From Pseudonocardiales bacterium (GTDB lineage: Bacteria > Actinomycetota > Actinomycetes > Mycobacteriales > Pseudonocardiaceae), in NCBI GenBank assembly GCA_019241525.1, contig JAFAWY010000065.1, positions 1-56,579 on the forward strand: a DNA stretch of 56,579 nt, given 5' to 3'. Made by a program: the position numbers and the translations under genes. The first letter of the stretch is position 1. Every line of letters begins with the position of its first letter. A model generated the notes under the pieces. The model did no database searches, had not been told where the DNA came from, and worked only from the letters and a program-made list of their open reading frames with translations. Of the stretch, positions 24,555 through 33,688 are shown piece after piece.

Positions 24555-25540
24555 CAGCGGTGATGGCGGAATCGTTGCGCCAGTTCTGGATGATCTTCCC
24601 ACCACAGCCGTGCTTGAGGGTGGGCGTCAAGTGAGGGAGTTGGCGAGCCAGCCGGAGTGGCAATTCCTGTTGCGGAGCCCGCCTCCACCGCGTCGAGTTC
24701 AGCATCGATGGCGGCGGCGTGACGTTGATCTTCGTGCATCATGCGGGTGACGACCGCGACGAGGAACGGCAGACCCGCGAGATCGCCGCCGATCCATAGC
24801 ACCCCGGCACCGATGATCTGGTCGAGTCTCGGGTCCGGACCCCACCCCCGGTGCAGGGCCAAGTAGTACTGCGAGGCGACCAATGGACCCAGCCAGAGGA
24901 TCAATCCCAATACGCCATCGAAGATCACCTCTGCGAAGCTGATGGCGATGCTGATCAGGTACGGGTCGGTGCGCGGGGACGGATCGAGCCGGAATCGAGT
25001 CCAGAAATACAGGAATCCGGCGATCACGAGCCCCACGCCGACCGCCGCGCCCACGGCCGCCGACCGCAGGCTGGCTTCATACAGCGGCGTCAGATACACG
25101 AGGTACAACGGCGCGATCAGCATGGCCGTCATCACCAGCGGGAAGGTCAGCAGTCGAGCCGCTCGGCTGTGCAGGATTCGGCTAGCCCGCTGCCTGGCCA
25201 GACGGGGAAGGGTGTCGCGCAGCAGGGTCAGCGGTGCGCCCAGTGCCAGGAACATTGGTGTGATCATCAACAGCACGATGTTCTGCACCGCGCGAGCCCA
25301 GAACAACGTGCCGGCATAGAGCCCGATGACGGTCACCGTCACCAGCAGGATCGACATCAGACCGGCCAGAAACCACCACAGTCGGCCCCTGGGCCAGACC
25401 TTGCCTTGCTGGTGTAACCGCCGCATGCCCAGCCCGTAGGCCACGGCGAGCGCGGCCACTACCACTAGCGCCCCCACGTTGGGAGTCCACGCCGTGGCTA
25501 GCCGGTCCCAGGTCAGCACCGGAGGCACGGAAACGATCAC
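24554..25540 (-). CDS. CtaG-family cytochrome c oxidase assembly protein
   Basis: 328 residues with about seven to nine hydrophobic helices and the caa3_CtaG pattern: WPRGRLWWFLAGL, AVQNIVLLMITPMFLALGAP, TLLRDTLPRL and GVLWIGGDLAGLPFL. Bacterial members are linked to copper insertion into haem-copper oxidases or to copper uptake. The start was set at GTG 25540 because GGAGG lies 5 nt upstream; the longer frame is arginine-rich and unlikely. The charged C-terminus ends HPELAQRFRHHR. A 41-residue membrane protein is encoded divergently next to it. Confidence 0.87.
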   Translation of the reverse strand: MIVSVPPVLTWDRLATAWTPNVGALVVVAALAVAYGLGMRRLHQQGKVWPRGRLWWFLAGLMSILLVTVTVIGLYAGTLFWARAVQNIVLLMITPMFLALGAPLTLLRDTLPRLARQRASRILHSRAARLLTFPLVMTAMLIAPLYLVYLTPLYEASLRSAAVGAAVGVGLVIAGFLYFWTRFRLDPSPRTDPYLISIAISFAEVIFDGVLGLILWLGPLVASQYYLALHRGWGPDPRLDQIIGAGVLWIGGDLAGLPFLVAVVTRMMHEDQRHAAAIDAELDAVEAGSATGIATPAGSPTPSLDAHPQARLWWEDHPELAQRFRHHR

Positions 25541-25680
25541 GGTGACCTCCAAGCGCTCGACTGCACTGCCTGACCGACCGCAGTGACCTGCCCACAGGCT
25601 GCCACCTGAGATGTTGGTGCAGCGTCTAGCCGGTGGATGAGCACACTGCGGGACCACCCATTTCCACTACCGTGACAGCT

Positions 25681-25806
25681 GTGACGTCGCTCGAGGTCGT
25701 CTTGATCATGGTGGGCGTTCCGCTGGTCATCATTGTGGTGTTGGGGTTGCTGACCTTGGGACCGCACTTGTTGCGGGATCGGCGGTCGCGCTCCGGCAGG
25801 CAATGA
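25681..25806 (+). CDS. 41-residue single-helix membrane protein, possibly CtaJ-like
   Basis: GTG 25681 to TGA 25804-25806 encodes one long hydrophobic helix (about residues 5-30, with VLIMVGVPLVIIVVLGLLTL) followed by a short basic tail. Size and layout recall the small aa3-oxidase accessory subunit CtaJ described in mycobacterial respiratory supercomplexes. The neighbouring CtaG-family gene fits, but a protein this short cannot be assigned with confidence. GTG 25672 is in frame and could be the start. Confidence 0.45.
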   Translation: MTSLEVVLIMVGVPLVIIVVLGLLTLGPHLLRDRRSRSGRQ

Positions 25807-25949
25807 CGGTGGTGCGGGCGCCGGCTACCGGCCGGGGTGTTGAGCTCGGCTTGCTGGTGTTTGCCACCGAGCTCGCCATCTGCCCGGGCAACTAACCGCG
25901 TCGGGTGGTTCCGCGTGTCTGCTCGCCGGGCCAGTCGTTGATCTGAGAC

Positions 25950-26882
25950 GTGAGCAGTGACAAGGCCACGACAGCGGCAAGCGTGCAACCGGGAAATGAG
26001 CCCCCGGGGCGTTGGCGTATCCCCAGCTGGGTTTGGCAGTACGGGGTACGCGGGCTGGTCTCCGGCGGTGCGCTGGCGTGCGCAAGTCTGGTAGTGGCGG
26101 TCTTGGGCACGGTAGCTGCTCCGTTGCCTGACCGGGGCCTAGCCTCGCCCTCCCCGGTGGCGATGGCCGCACCTGCGGCGCTACCTGATGTCCCTGAGCC
26201 TGACGCCGCGCCGGTGGCGCCGTCCGCGCCATCCACCAGCGGCGGGCCTGCCCGGACCGTCACGATCCCGGTGCAGATTCCCGCGCAGGCGACCCCACCG
26301 GGTGGACCGCAACTGGCCTACGCCGCCTGGGCTGCCCGGCTGTCTCGGGTCACCGGGATCTCAGTCCGGGCGTTGGAGGCCTACGCCAACGCACATGCGG
26401 TTCTGGCTGCAAGCCATCCCAACTGCCATCTCACCTGGGTGACGTTGGCCGGTATCGCGGCGGTGGAATCCCAGCACGGCACCATCGGGGGCCGCACCCT
26501 GCTGCCTGATGGCCGGCCCTCCTCACCGATCATCGGTGTCCCGCTGGATGGCGCCAACGGCAACCGCGCGATTGCCGCCACCGATGGCGGTCTGCTGACC
26601 GGGGACAAGGTCTGGGAACACGCCGTGGGGCCCTTCCAGTTCATTCCCTCAGCTTGGGCAGTCTGGCGCGCCGATGCACACGGCGACGGCAAGACCGACC
26701 CACAAAACATCGACAACGCCGCTCTGGCCGCCGCGAAATACCTGTGCGCCGACAACCGCAACCTGGCCAACGGGGAAGATTGGTTACGGGCAATTCTGTC
26801 CTACAACAACTCGCTGGATTACGCCAAATCGGTCTACGGATTCGCCCAGGTGTACGCCCGTAACGCCCGGGGTATCACCTGA
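25950..26882 (+). CDS. Lytic murein transglycosylase (SLT/MltB-like)
   Basis: 310 residues. A cytoplasmic N-terminus, a membrane or signal helix (about 32-57) and a proline/alanine-rich linker lead to a transglycosylase domain from about residue 120. Catalytic Glu is in AGIAAVESQHGTIGG; the downstream landmarks AVGPFQFIPSAW and ILSYNNSLDYAKSVYGFA are intact. It cleaves peptidoglycan outside the membrane. The start is GTG 25950. Its 3' end overlaps the convergent DUF2127 gene by about 49 bp. Confidence 0.9.
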   Translation: MSSDKATTAASVQPGNEPPGRWRIPSWVWQYGVRGLVSGGALACASLVVAVLGTVAAPLPDRGLASPSPVAMAAPAALPDVPEPDAAPVAPSAPSTSGGPARTVTIPVQIPAQATPPGGPQLAYAAWAARLSRVTGISVRALEAYANAHAVLAASHPNCHLTWVTLAGIAAVESQHGTIGGRTLLPDGRPSSPIIGVPLDGANGNRAIAATDGGLLTGDKVWEHAVGPFQFIPSAWAVWRADAHGDGKTDPQNIDNAALAAAKYLCADNRNLANGEDWLRAILSYNNSLDYAKSVYGFAQVYARNARGIT

Positions 26883-27484
26883 GCGCAGGAGGTAGGGTTT
26901 GAGGGCTGGTACTCCGCCATCTGGTGCGCGGGTTTTCGTCGGCGGATCACCCGGGAGATCAGGTAAATGACGATGAGCACGTTGAGTACTAGGCCGCCGA
27001 CTGCCGGCCAGGTCGGGTGCTTAAGCAGTTTCTGAACTCCAGGAATGAGCAACAACGCTGTCGATACGATAGTCAGGTATTCACCCCACCGTCGGCGACG
27101 CAGCAGGCCATAGCCTTCCACTGCCTCCAGCGCGCGGTACCCCACGGCGGATCATCCCGTCCCGCTGGGCCTGCCGTGGCCCGAACCCCGCCACCGTGCG
27201 ATCAGCCGGCCGGTCTCGTTGCGGCTCGGGTCCAGGCCGACCTGTTCGGCAAAACGTCGCCCGAGGTCCGTCCAATCGGCATGGGCATGGGTCACCAAGA
27301 CCACACCAACGCCGATCAGAACGACGGCGCGCAGGCCCCGCTCCACGGTCAGTAATGGCAGCAGCCGGTCCCGATCCTGGCTGCCACGGTGGTCGGCGGA
27401 ACGCTGCGGTGCTCTCGCCGTACCGGACTGCTCCGCCGCTGGCGCCATGGTGTGATCTTGCCGGGGTCGCGCTGGGCTGTCCAC
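26834..27484 (-). pseudogene. DUF2127 membrane protein gene with two compensating frameshifts
   Basis: N-terminal DUF2127 sequence (RLLPLLTVERGLRAVVLIGV, then GLDPSRNETGRLIA) runs in one frame from GTG 27484 or ATG 27448. Around 27200 the similarity moves to another frame (VAGFGPRQAQRDGMI) and near 27148 returns to the first (AVGYRALEAVEGYGLLRRRR, WGEYLTIVSTALLLIPG). The first frame read alone meets TGA at 27152-27154. One missing base followed by one extra C at 27148 or nearby would explain it. The 3' part and its membrane helices are intact, so this is a recent lesion or a sequencing error. Confidence 0.65.
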
Positions 27485-27860
27485 ATTTGATCAGCCCACC
27501 CAACTCCTGATAGAGAAACATATCGGGGTTTGGGTGCATGTATGCATTATTGAGCTTTACCGATTTTGCCCGTGAATGGCGGTTGCGCGGAGTTGACGTC
27601 TTTGCCCTTTAGATGGGTATTGGCCATCCGTTGTTCTCATCTGGGGGACCGGATCTGTCATATCTGCCAACTACCCATGCCCGTACCAGAGAAGGTGCGG
27701 GCTTAGCGGTTGTGCTGAGTCGACGGCCAGCGGTGCATGAGTTGGCTCGATGGGTGCGCCCAAGCCGGTGCGTGTACGGGTCGGTGAGGACCTCCTGCGC
27801 AGCAGCTCTTCGACCCTGGCGCTGGCAACAGGGTGATGGTGCTCGAGCACGTGGAGGACA
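27485..27860. other. Intergenic, 376 bp, no gene recognised
   Basis: A divergent spacer between the DUF2127 gene (-) and the MMPL gene (+). Its left part is AT-richer (around 27520-27610) and is the likely promoter area. A short + frame from about 27750 (MGAPKPVRVRVGEDLLRSSS) stops after 27 codons and is not assigned. Confidence 0.45.
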
Positions 27861-30470
27861 GTGGAGCGGTTCATTGAACTTGTGCTGCGGCACCGCCGTG
27901 GGGTGGCCCTGCTGTGGCTCGTGCTGTTTGTCGGCGGGCTGCTGACCGCCGGCCAGTTGGTGGACCGGCTCTCGTTCGACTTCTCGTTGCCCGGTCAGCC
28001 TGGATACGAGACGGAAAAGCAGCTGGTTGCCACCTACGGCGTCAGCTCGGCCGACACGCTGGTGCCGGTACTGACCGTGGCGGAGGGCGAGACAGTGCAA
28101 GGCCGCCGAGCCGACGTGGCGGCGGTCTTCGACACAGTGCGAAAGCAGTTGCCGCAGTTGCGGGTGGTGGATCTGGCCAGCGCCAGAGACGACTCCTTTG
28201 TCTTCGACGGCGGCCGCAGAACATTCGCGCTGGTACAAGGCGGCCTGCCCACTGGTTTCGGACCCGGAACCGAGGCAGCGCTGGCGCCCGTGCTGCACCA
28301 AGCAGCTGCTGCACGTGGCCTGGACAGCGGGCTAACGTCTTACGCGCTGCTGTCAGCCGGCGGCAACAGGTCGGGACCCAGTGTGCTGGTGGAGACGCTT
28401 CTTGGCGCACTGGGTGCGTTGGTCGTGCTGGCCTTTGTGTTCGCGTCTTTGCTGGCACTGGTGCCCCTGATGATCGCGGCGGTGTCCATCCTCACCACGT
28501 TCTTGCTGGTTTTGGGATTGACGTATCTGACCGCGGTGAGTTTTGTCGTGCAGTTCCTCATCTCGCTGGTCGGGCTCGGCGTGGCCATCGATTACTCGCT
28601 GCTCTTGGTTTCGCGCTGGCGGGAGGAGAGGGCGCACGGCCACGACAATCGCGCTGCGGTCGTGATCGCGACGTGCACCGCGGGACGTGCGGTGCTTGCC
28701 TCCGGGCTGACCGTGGGCATCAGCCTGCTGGCCCTGCTTGTCGTGCCGGTGCCGTTCCTGCGCAGCATGGGGTTTGGCGGATTACTCATCCCGCTGGTCA
28801 GCGTCGCGGCGGTACTGACCTTGCTGCCGGTGCTGCTGGCCAGCGTCGGCCCGCGGCTGGACTGGCCGCGTATCCGACACGAAGGCGTCGCGTCGCGTGG
28901 CTGGACGGCGTGGTCGCGCGGCATCGTGGCCCGGCCTTGGCTCGCGGCCGGCGCCGCCATGGTGACGTTGGGACTGCTGATCGCACCGGTGTTCGGTCTC
29001 CGGATCGGCCAAGCGGGCATCGACTCGTTGACCAACAGCGGTCCCGCCTACCAGGTCGTTACCCAGCTGCGCCAGGGCGGCGTGGGTGCCGGCGTGCTGA
29101 CCCCCGTCGAGGTGCTGGTACCCGCCAACCGGGCCGACATTGCGGTGAAGGCAACTCATGGTGTGGCCGGCGTGCGCACTGCTGTGGTGGGCAGTACCCG
29201 CGATGGCACTGCGCTCATTGACGTGCTGCCCTACCGGGAGACTGTGGACAGCGACGGCGCTGCGGTAGTCGAGGCCGTACGCACGGCAGTGGAAGCAGCC
29301 ACCGGGGGAAAGGTGGGCATTACCGGCGCGGGCGCCGCTGTGCAGGACTACTCCACAGCGGTCTACAACAACTTTCCCTACGTGCTGCTCGTCGTCGCAG
29401 CTATCACCTTTGTGCTGCTCATGCGGACGTTCCGGTCAGTGTTGCTGCCGTTAAAGGCTGTGGTGCTGAATCTGGTGTCGCTGGCTGCGGTGTTCGGCTT
29501 CGTCGTGTTGTTCTGGCAGCAGGGCCACGGCTCGCAGGCAGTATTCGGCATCGCACCAACCGGCGCGATCTCATTCTGGTTGCCTGTGATCATCTTCGCG
29601 TTCCTGTTTGGTCTGTCCATGGACTACGAGGTGTTCATCCTGGCCAGGATGCGCGAGGAGTACGACGCGTCGGGTTCGACTTCGGCCGCTGTGGTGGGTG
29701 GGCTGGGCCGGACCGGGCGCCTGGTCACTTCGGCCGCGCTTATCTTGTTCTTCTCCTTTGCCGCGCTGGCCTCGGCGCCTACCACCGACGTCAAGGTGCT
29801 GGGCACCGCGCTAGGGGCGGGCATCCTCATCGACGCCACTGTGGTGCGGGCTCTGCTGGTACCCGCATTGGTCAGGCTGCTTGGCAAGTGGAATTGGTGG
29901 CTGCCCAGTTCACTTGCCGGGCTGCTGCGTGTCCAGCCTTCGCCACTTGCATCGGACGGCCCTGATCGACACCGAATCACGCACGGTCGGCACCGAGCCG
30001 GTGATCGGCGACTGCGTCCGCGGTCACTACCGACGAATGCGGCTACGGGCCTGCCTGAGGTTAATCAGCGTCCCGGGTCGGTGGAGCGTCCCTGCGCGCT
30101 CAGCGGGCACGTGCGTCAGGGCGACGGCGGCTCACTGGCCGCTGCCTCGCTGACCCTTATTGATCTGGCCGGGCAGCAAGTTGGCCTAACCCACACCGGT
30201 GCGGATGGCTCCTACCGGATGGTCGCCCGCATCGAAGGCACCTATGTCCTGGTTGCGATAAGGGCATCCCACCCACCCAGCGCATCCGTGCTCACTCTTC
30301 ACGGCCAAGCGACTGAGTATGACGTGATCTTGCCCGGCAGCCGCATACCGGCTGGAGTGGGCCGCCGCATCACAAACAACGACGGGCACGGCGGTGCGCA
30401 AGGCCCGGATGAACCTCCAGCCGTCGTTGCGCACAACGCTGGTATGAGGACTTCGTCAGGCACTGACTAA
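27861..30470 (+). CDS. MMPL/RND-superfamily transporter with C-terminal carboxypeptidase-regulatory-like domain
   Basis: 869 residues. About 700 residues form an MMPL transporter with 11-12 membrane helices in two repeats. The essential charged motif GLGVAIDYSLLLVSRWREE occurs in the first repeat and GLSMDYEVFILARMREEY in the second. MmpL proteins export lipids or drugs using the proton gradient. After about residue 710 there is a basic, low-complexity stretch, then a carboxypeptidase-regulatory/Cna-B-like beta domain (ALSGHVRQGDGGSLAAASLT, HTGADGSYRM, ATEYDVILPG), which is unusual for this family. GTG 27861 has GGAGG 3 nt upstream. Confidence 0.87.
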   Translation: MERFIELVLRHRRGVALLWLVLFVGGLLTAGQLVDRLSFDFSLPGQPGYETEKQLVATYGVSSADTLVPVLTVAEGETVQGRRADVAAVFDTVRKQLPQLRVVDLASARDDSFVFDGGRRTFALVQGGLPTGFGPGTEAALAPVLHQAAAARGLDSGLTSYALLSAGGNRSGPSVLVETLLGALGALVVLAFVFASLLALVPLMIAAVSILTTFLLVLGLTYLTAVSFVVQFLISLVGLGVAIDYSLLLVSRWREERAHGHDNRAAVVIATCTAGRAVLASGLTVGISLLALLVVPVPFLRSMGFGGLLIPLVSVAAVLTLLPVLLASVGPRLDWPRIRHEGVASRGWTAWSRGIVARPWLAAGAAMVTLGLLIAPVFGLRIGQAGIDSLTNSGPAYQVVTQLRQGGVGAGVLTPVEVLVPANRADIAVKATHGVAGVRTAVVGSTRDGTALIDVLPYRETVDSDGAAVVEAVRTAVEAATGGKVGITGAGAAVQDYSTAVYNNFPYVLLVVAAITFVLLMRTFRSVLLPLKAVVLNLVSLAAVFGFVVLFWQQGHGSQAVFGIAPTGAISFWLPVIIFAFLFGLSMDYEVFILARMREEYDASGSTSAAVVGGLGRTGRLVTSAALILFFSFAALASAPTTDVKVLGTALGAGILIDATVVRALLVPALVRLLGKWNWWLPSSLAGLLRVQPSPLASDGPDRHRITHGRHRAGDRRLRPRSLPTNAATGLPEVNQRPGSVERPCALSGHVRQGDGGSLAAASLTLIDLAGQQVGLTHTGADGSYRMVARIEGTYVLVAIRASHPPSASVLTLHGQATEYDVILPGSRIPAGVGRRITNNDGHGGAQGPDEPPAVVAHNAGMRTSSGTD

Positions 30471-30575
30471 TCACAAAGCCACGGAGAGCCATGCCGGGTC
30501 CACCCTGCTCCTGATTGCCGCCTGGCCGGGGGAACCTCAGTCGGCTATCGAGGTGCGCAGAACTAGGCTGTCCTG

Positions 30576-30800
30576 ATGACGTGCCGTATCGAAGTTTTCC
30601 TCCGCAGCGGCCAGGTCATCGACCTCGAGGTTCAGGATGGAGAGGACCACGCCTTCGCTGCCGCGGTGCACGACGCTTGGTCGTCGCCCGACTCGCCGAT
30701 TACCCGCCTGGCCATCGGTGACCAGGCCGTAGTTCTGGCCAGCGAGGTCGTTGGGTACCGGCTTCACGGCTCGGTGTTGCCGGAGTCAAGTGGGCTGTAA
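30576..30800 (+). CDS. Small conserved-looking hypothetical protein
   Basis: 74 residues, compact alpha/beta composition: IEVFLRSGQVIDLEVQDGED, a helix, then ITRLAIGDQAVVLASEVVGY. It resembles short actinobacterial proteins of unknown role that end in a similar strand pair. There is no signal or membrane segment. The Shine-Dalgarno is weak. It lies alone between the MMPL gene and the ATP-grasp gene on the same strand. Confidence 0.55.
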   Translation: MTCRIEVFLRSGQVIDLEVQDGEDHAFAAAVHDAWSSPDSPITRLAIGDQAVVLASEVVGYRLHGSVLPESSGL

Positions 30801-30978
30801 AGGCCCAAGCTTGAAGATCAGCTAATCAGGGACGGCGCCAGTGACGGGGAGGTCGGGGAATGGTCACTGCCACGGTCCGCCAGCTGGGCAGGAACACGAG
30901 CAACTCCAACGGGCGCTGTCACCCCAGCCGGACGTACTGGTCTCGCCATGCCGCGGTGATACCAGCGGTGTTGTCTTG

Positions 30979-31902
30979 ATGACCGACCATGGGTCACAGG
31001 AGGGAAGTCGCGGCTCGCTGGACAGAGCGGTCGAACTGCTCACCGGAGTGGCGCCGTTGTCGATCGACGCTCGACATTTCCTGGAGGGAGGTCCTGGCCG
31101 AGCGCGCGTAGTTCCGGGTGGTGTGCAGTTGGAAGTCGCATCCGCGGGGCTTGTCGCCAGACCGAAGGTAGTGATCATTTATGAGATTCCTCCGGCCGAT
31201 CGTCGGCGGCTGGAGGCGTTTCAAGGTCATCTACCGGTCCAAGGGCCGCTGTCTTTGAGTGCGAACGTGCAAGCGTGGCGCAATGCCACGGACAAAAAGC
31301 TCGCGGCCGAGTGTTTCCGGCGCGAGGGCGTCGCTCACATGGACACGATCGCCTTGCGCCGCCCAGAGCCTGAAATCGCATACGAGGCCTTTGAGCGACT
31401 GGGTGGCAATGTCTGGGCGCGACCAAGGGTGGGAGTGGGTGGCCGTGACGTTTTCCACCTGACAACCCGAGATCAGCTAGATGCTGCGGCTCGGCATTAC
31501 GCTGCCACGGGCCAGGACTGGTTGATATCCCGTGACGCTGGCAACTTCACCACCGACGGTCGGCGTCACCAGTTTCGGGTGGTGGTGCTGCATGACCAGG
31601 TACTGCGGGTGTGTGAACATGTGCAAGCTAACCTTGATGCGCCGTGCAACGAGTCGCAGGGTGCGATCTCCACGGTCGTGCCCGTGGAGCAGTTTCCGTT
31701 GCAATACCGGCGTCTGGCGATAGCTGCGACGCGATCGTTGGGTTTGCGCTTCGGTGGGGTCGATCTTGCCATCGAGAATGGTGGCGTGATCTTCGAGGTG
31801 AACGTGCATCCCACACTTGCAGTTCCGGGCGGAATTGAGTCAGTCGCCATCCCGTTCGTCGAAGCTCATCTGCCGAATCCGTGCCGGTCGCAAAGGTCGT
31901 GA
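30979..31902 (+). CDS. ATP-grasp (RimK-like) ligase
   Basis: About 307 residues. The C-terminal two-thirds follow the RimK-type ATP-grasp: DKKLAAECFRREGVAHMDTI, then WARPRVGVGGRDVFHLTTRD, the DWLISRDAGNF strand, HQFRVVVLHDQVLRV, and the Mg-binding end GGVDLAIENGGVIFEVNVHP. Such enzymes join a carboxylate to an amine or thiol through an acyl phosphate; the substrate pair is unknown. The start is uncertain: ATG 30979 is used, but the frame is open to 30841 (GTG) and the residues just before (PQPDVLVSPCRGDTSG) could be real. It ends before the convergent flavoenzyme. Confidence 0.75.
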   Translation: MTDHGSQEGSRGSLDRAVELLTGVAPLSIDARHFLEGGPGRARVVPGGVQLEVASAGLVARPKVVIIYEIPPADRRRLEAFQGHLPVQGPLSLSANVQAWRNATDKKLAAECFRREGVAHMDTIALRRPEPEIAYEAFERLGGNVWARPRVGVGGRDVFHLTTRDQLDAAARHYAATGQDWLISRDAGNFTTDGRRHQFRVVVLHDQVLRVCEHVQANLDAPCNESQGAISTVVPVEQFPLQYRRLAIAATRSLGLRFGGVDLAIENGGVIFEVNVHPTLAVPGGIESVAIPFVEAHLPNPCRSQRS

Positions 31903-32028
31903 CGACCGCTTCGGTGGTGCGCACACGAGCCGAAACCGTAGTCGGCCGCGCAGTTCGCAATGGCGGGTGATCAAAGTCGCAAAGCGCGCCTTCGCCGTTC
32001 ATAGTCACGGCATAGTCGGGCGGTTCGC

Positions 32029-33483
32029 TCAGCCGATCGGCTTGGGACAGTGCGGTGCGGAATGCGTGCCGATACCGTAGCCAGGGGTGAGGATGCCGTG
32101 CGGATCGAACTCCTCCTTGGCCGCCTGTAGCTGCCGCCAGCGCGGCCCGAAATGAATGCGCCAATCCGCGGCGGACATCGGCACGGAGTTGATCGGATAC
32201 GTGACCCCACCGCAGGCAACAGCTCGGTCATGAACCACCCGGTTTGCCTCGATCATGGCGGCGACGTCTGCGGGGTTGTCGACGCTGGCGGTGCGCAACA
32301 GTGCAAACAGCCAGGCTAGTTTCGAGTCAGGCGATCGCGTCAGCAGTGTGTGTAACCGGTCGGTGCGGATTGGATACAGCAGGACCAAGCCGGACTGGCC
32401 CAGCTCAGCGGCGGTAAGTCTGGCCAGGATCTCACCGACGAGCGACGCGGTGGCCGCTGAAGGTAGCACGACGGTGAGCCAGGCATGTGGGTAACTCCAT
32501 TCCCCACTGTCCCGCAGCGCTGCCTCGCCAGGAGCCATCCGGTGCGCAAAATCCCGGTAAGAGATGTCGTCAATTTCGTCGGCGATGGTGCCGTAATCTT
32601 GACCATCGATCCGCGTCGCGTCGACAGGTGTTCCTGGTGGCATGTAATAAAGGGCCGCCTCAAGAAGGTACTGCCAAACTCCGGGTGCTGCCGGGAAGAT
32701 CTGGCCCTGAACGAAATCGAATTTCCCATGGTTGATGAGGTGATGCTGAGCGGCGAGAAATGTCGTGAGGTCGCGATACTGTAGCCGGTATCGTCGAACA
32801 CGGGAAGCGGCCGGAATCACGCGCAGGGTAGCGCTGACGATAATCCCGCATTGCCCAAGCCCGGCCCGGGTCGCATCGAACAATCTTCGGTTCTGCCGCA
32901 GCGAGCATGTCACCAGCCGGCCGGTTCCGGTCACTACAGACAGCTCCTCGACACTGTCGACCTGGAATCCGTGCTGGTGACTAGTACCGCCTGCGCCGCC
33001 CACGGACAGGGTGCCGCCCACCGAGGTGCCCAAGTAATCGGTAAGCACCGCGGGCGTGCGCCCGGCAGCAAGAGTGGCGTCCAAGACGTCACTCCACCGG
33101 GCACCGGCCTGCGCAGTGACCCGGTCGGCGCGCACGTCGCTCACCAGGTTCAGCTTCGCCATGTCGATCACGATGCCGCCGTTGGTCTGCGCCTGCCCAT
33201 AAGTGGAGTGACCACTACCGCGCGCCGCGACGCTGAGCCCGGTCTTGCCGGCGAACTCAACGATGGCGGCCACGTCGGCCACCCCACCGGGACGTAGCAC
33301 CGCACGCGGGCGGCGATGGACCGCATGACCGAAGTCCTCGGCGGCCCAGCGGAGGCTGGACTCGTCGCACACCAGCTGCCCAGCGAGCTCGGGCACCAGC
33401 ACGGCTGCCGGACTGTCCCGGCCAACCCACGTACGGGTAACCGGATCAAACGCAACCGGCCACGAGAACCCCTGCTGACTCAC
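32029..33483 (-). CDS. FAD-linked oxidase, cytokinin-dehydrogenase-like
   Basis: 484 residues of the VAO/PCMH fold. The FAD-binding half has AAIVEFAGKTGLSVAARGSG with the GHS motif at residues 91-93 (H92 is the expected covalent FAD site). It continues with GTSVGGTLSVGGAGGTSHQHG and VDSVEELSVVTGTGRLVTCS. The C-terminal half fits the cytokinin-binding domain, ending FDPHGILTPGYGI. Cytokinin dehydrogenases cleave isopentenyl side chains from adenine cytokinins. GTG 33483 has GGAGG 5 nt upstream. It lies alone between convergent and divergent neighbours, with no cytokinin biosynthesis gene in view. Confidence 0.8.
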   Translation of the reverse strand: MSQQGFSWPVAFDPVTRTWVGRDSPAAVLVPELAGQLVCDESSLRWAAEDFGHAVHRRPRAVLRPGGVADVAAIVEFAGKTGLSVAARGSGHSTYGQAQTNGGIVIDMAKLNLVSDVRADRVTAQAGARWSDVLDATLAAGRTPAVLTDYLGTSVGGTLSVGGAGGTSHQHGFQVDSVEELSVVTGTGRLVTCSLRQNRRLFDATRAGLGQCGIIVSATLRVIPAASRVRRYRLQYRDLTTFLAAQHHLINHGKFDFVQGQIFPAAPGVWQYLLEAALYYMPPGTPVDATRIDGQDYGTIADEIDDISYRDFAHRMAPGEAALRDSGEWSYPHAWLTVVLPSAATASLVGEILARLTAAELGQSGLVLLYPIRTDRLHTLLTRSPDSKLAWLFALLRTASVDNPADVAAMIEANRVVHDRAVACGGVTYPINSVPMSAADWRIHFGPRWRQLQAAKEEFDPHGILTPGYGIGTHSAPHCPKPIG

Positions 33484-33688
33484 GCCATCCTCCGGTATGC
33501 CTCAGCCGTGTGGTTGATGGGTGAAGCTCGATCGTTGGCGACGATATCGACGTCACGGCACAACATGCCCGTTCAGTGAAAGTGCTTGGCCACCCCAAAG
33601 AGCATCGTCGTGGGCAATAGGGCTGATCATTTGCATCAACAGGATTGTCACCGCTTCCCCGCACGAAGCTGATCAATAATTTAAATAG

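Noticed and set aside
23236-24750. 504-codon + frame overlapping the MFS gene
   Set aside because: It is frame-shifted relative to the transporter, lacks hydrophobic helices and is Arg/Pro/His-rich.
27914-29221. 435-codon second + frame in the MMPL gene
   Set aside because: Shadow of the transporter frame; no membrane segments or domain.
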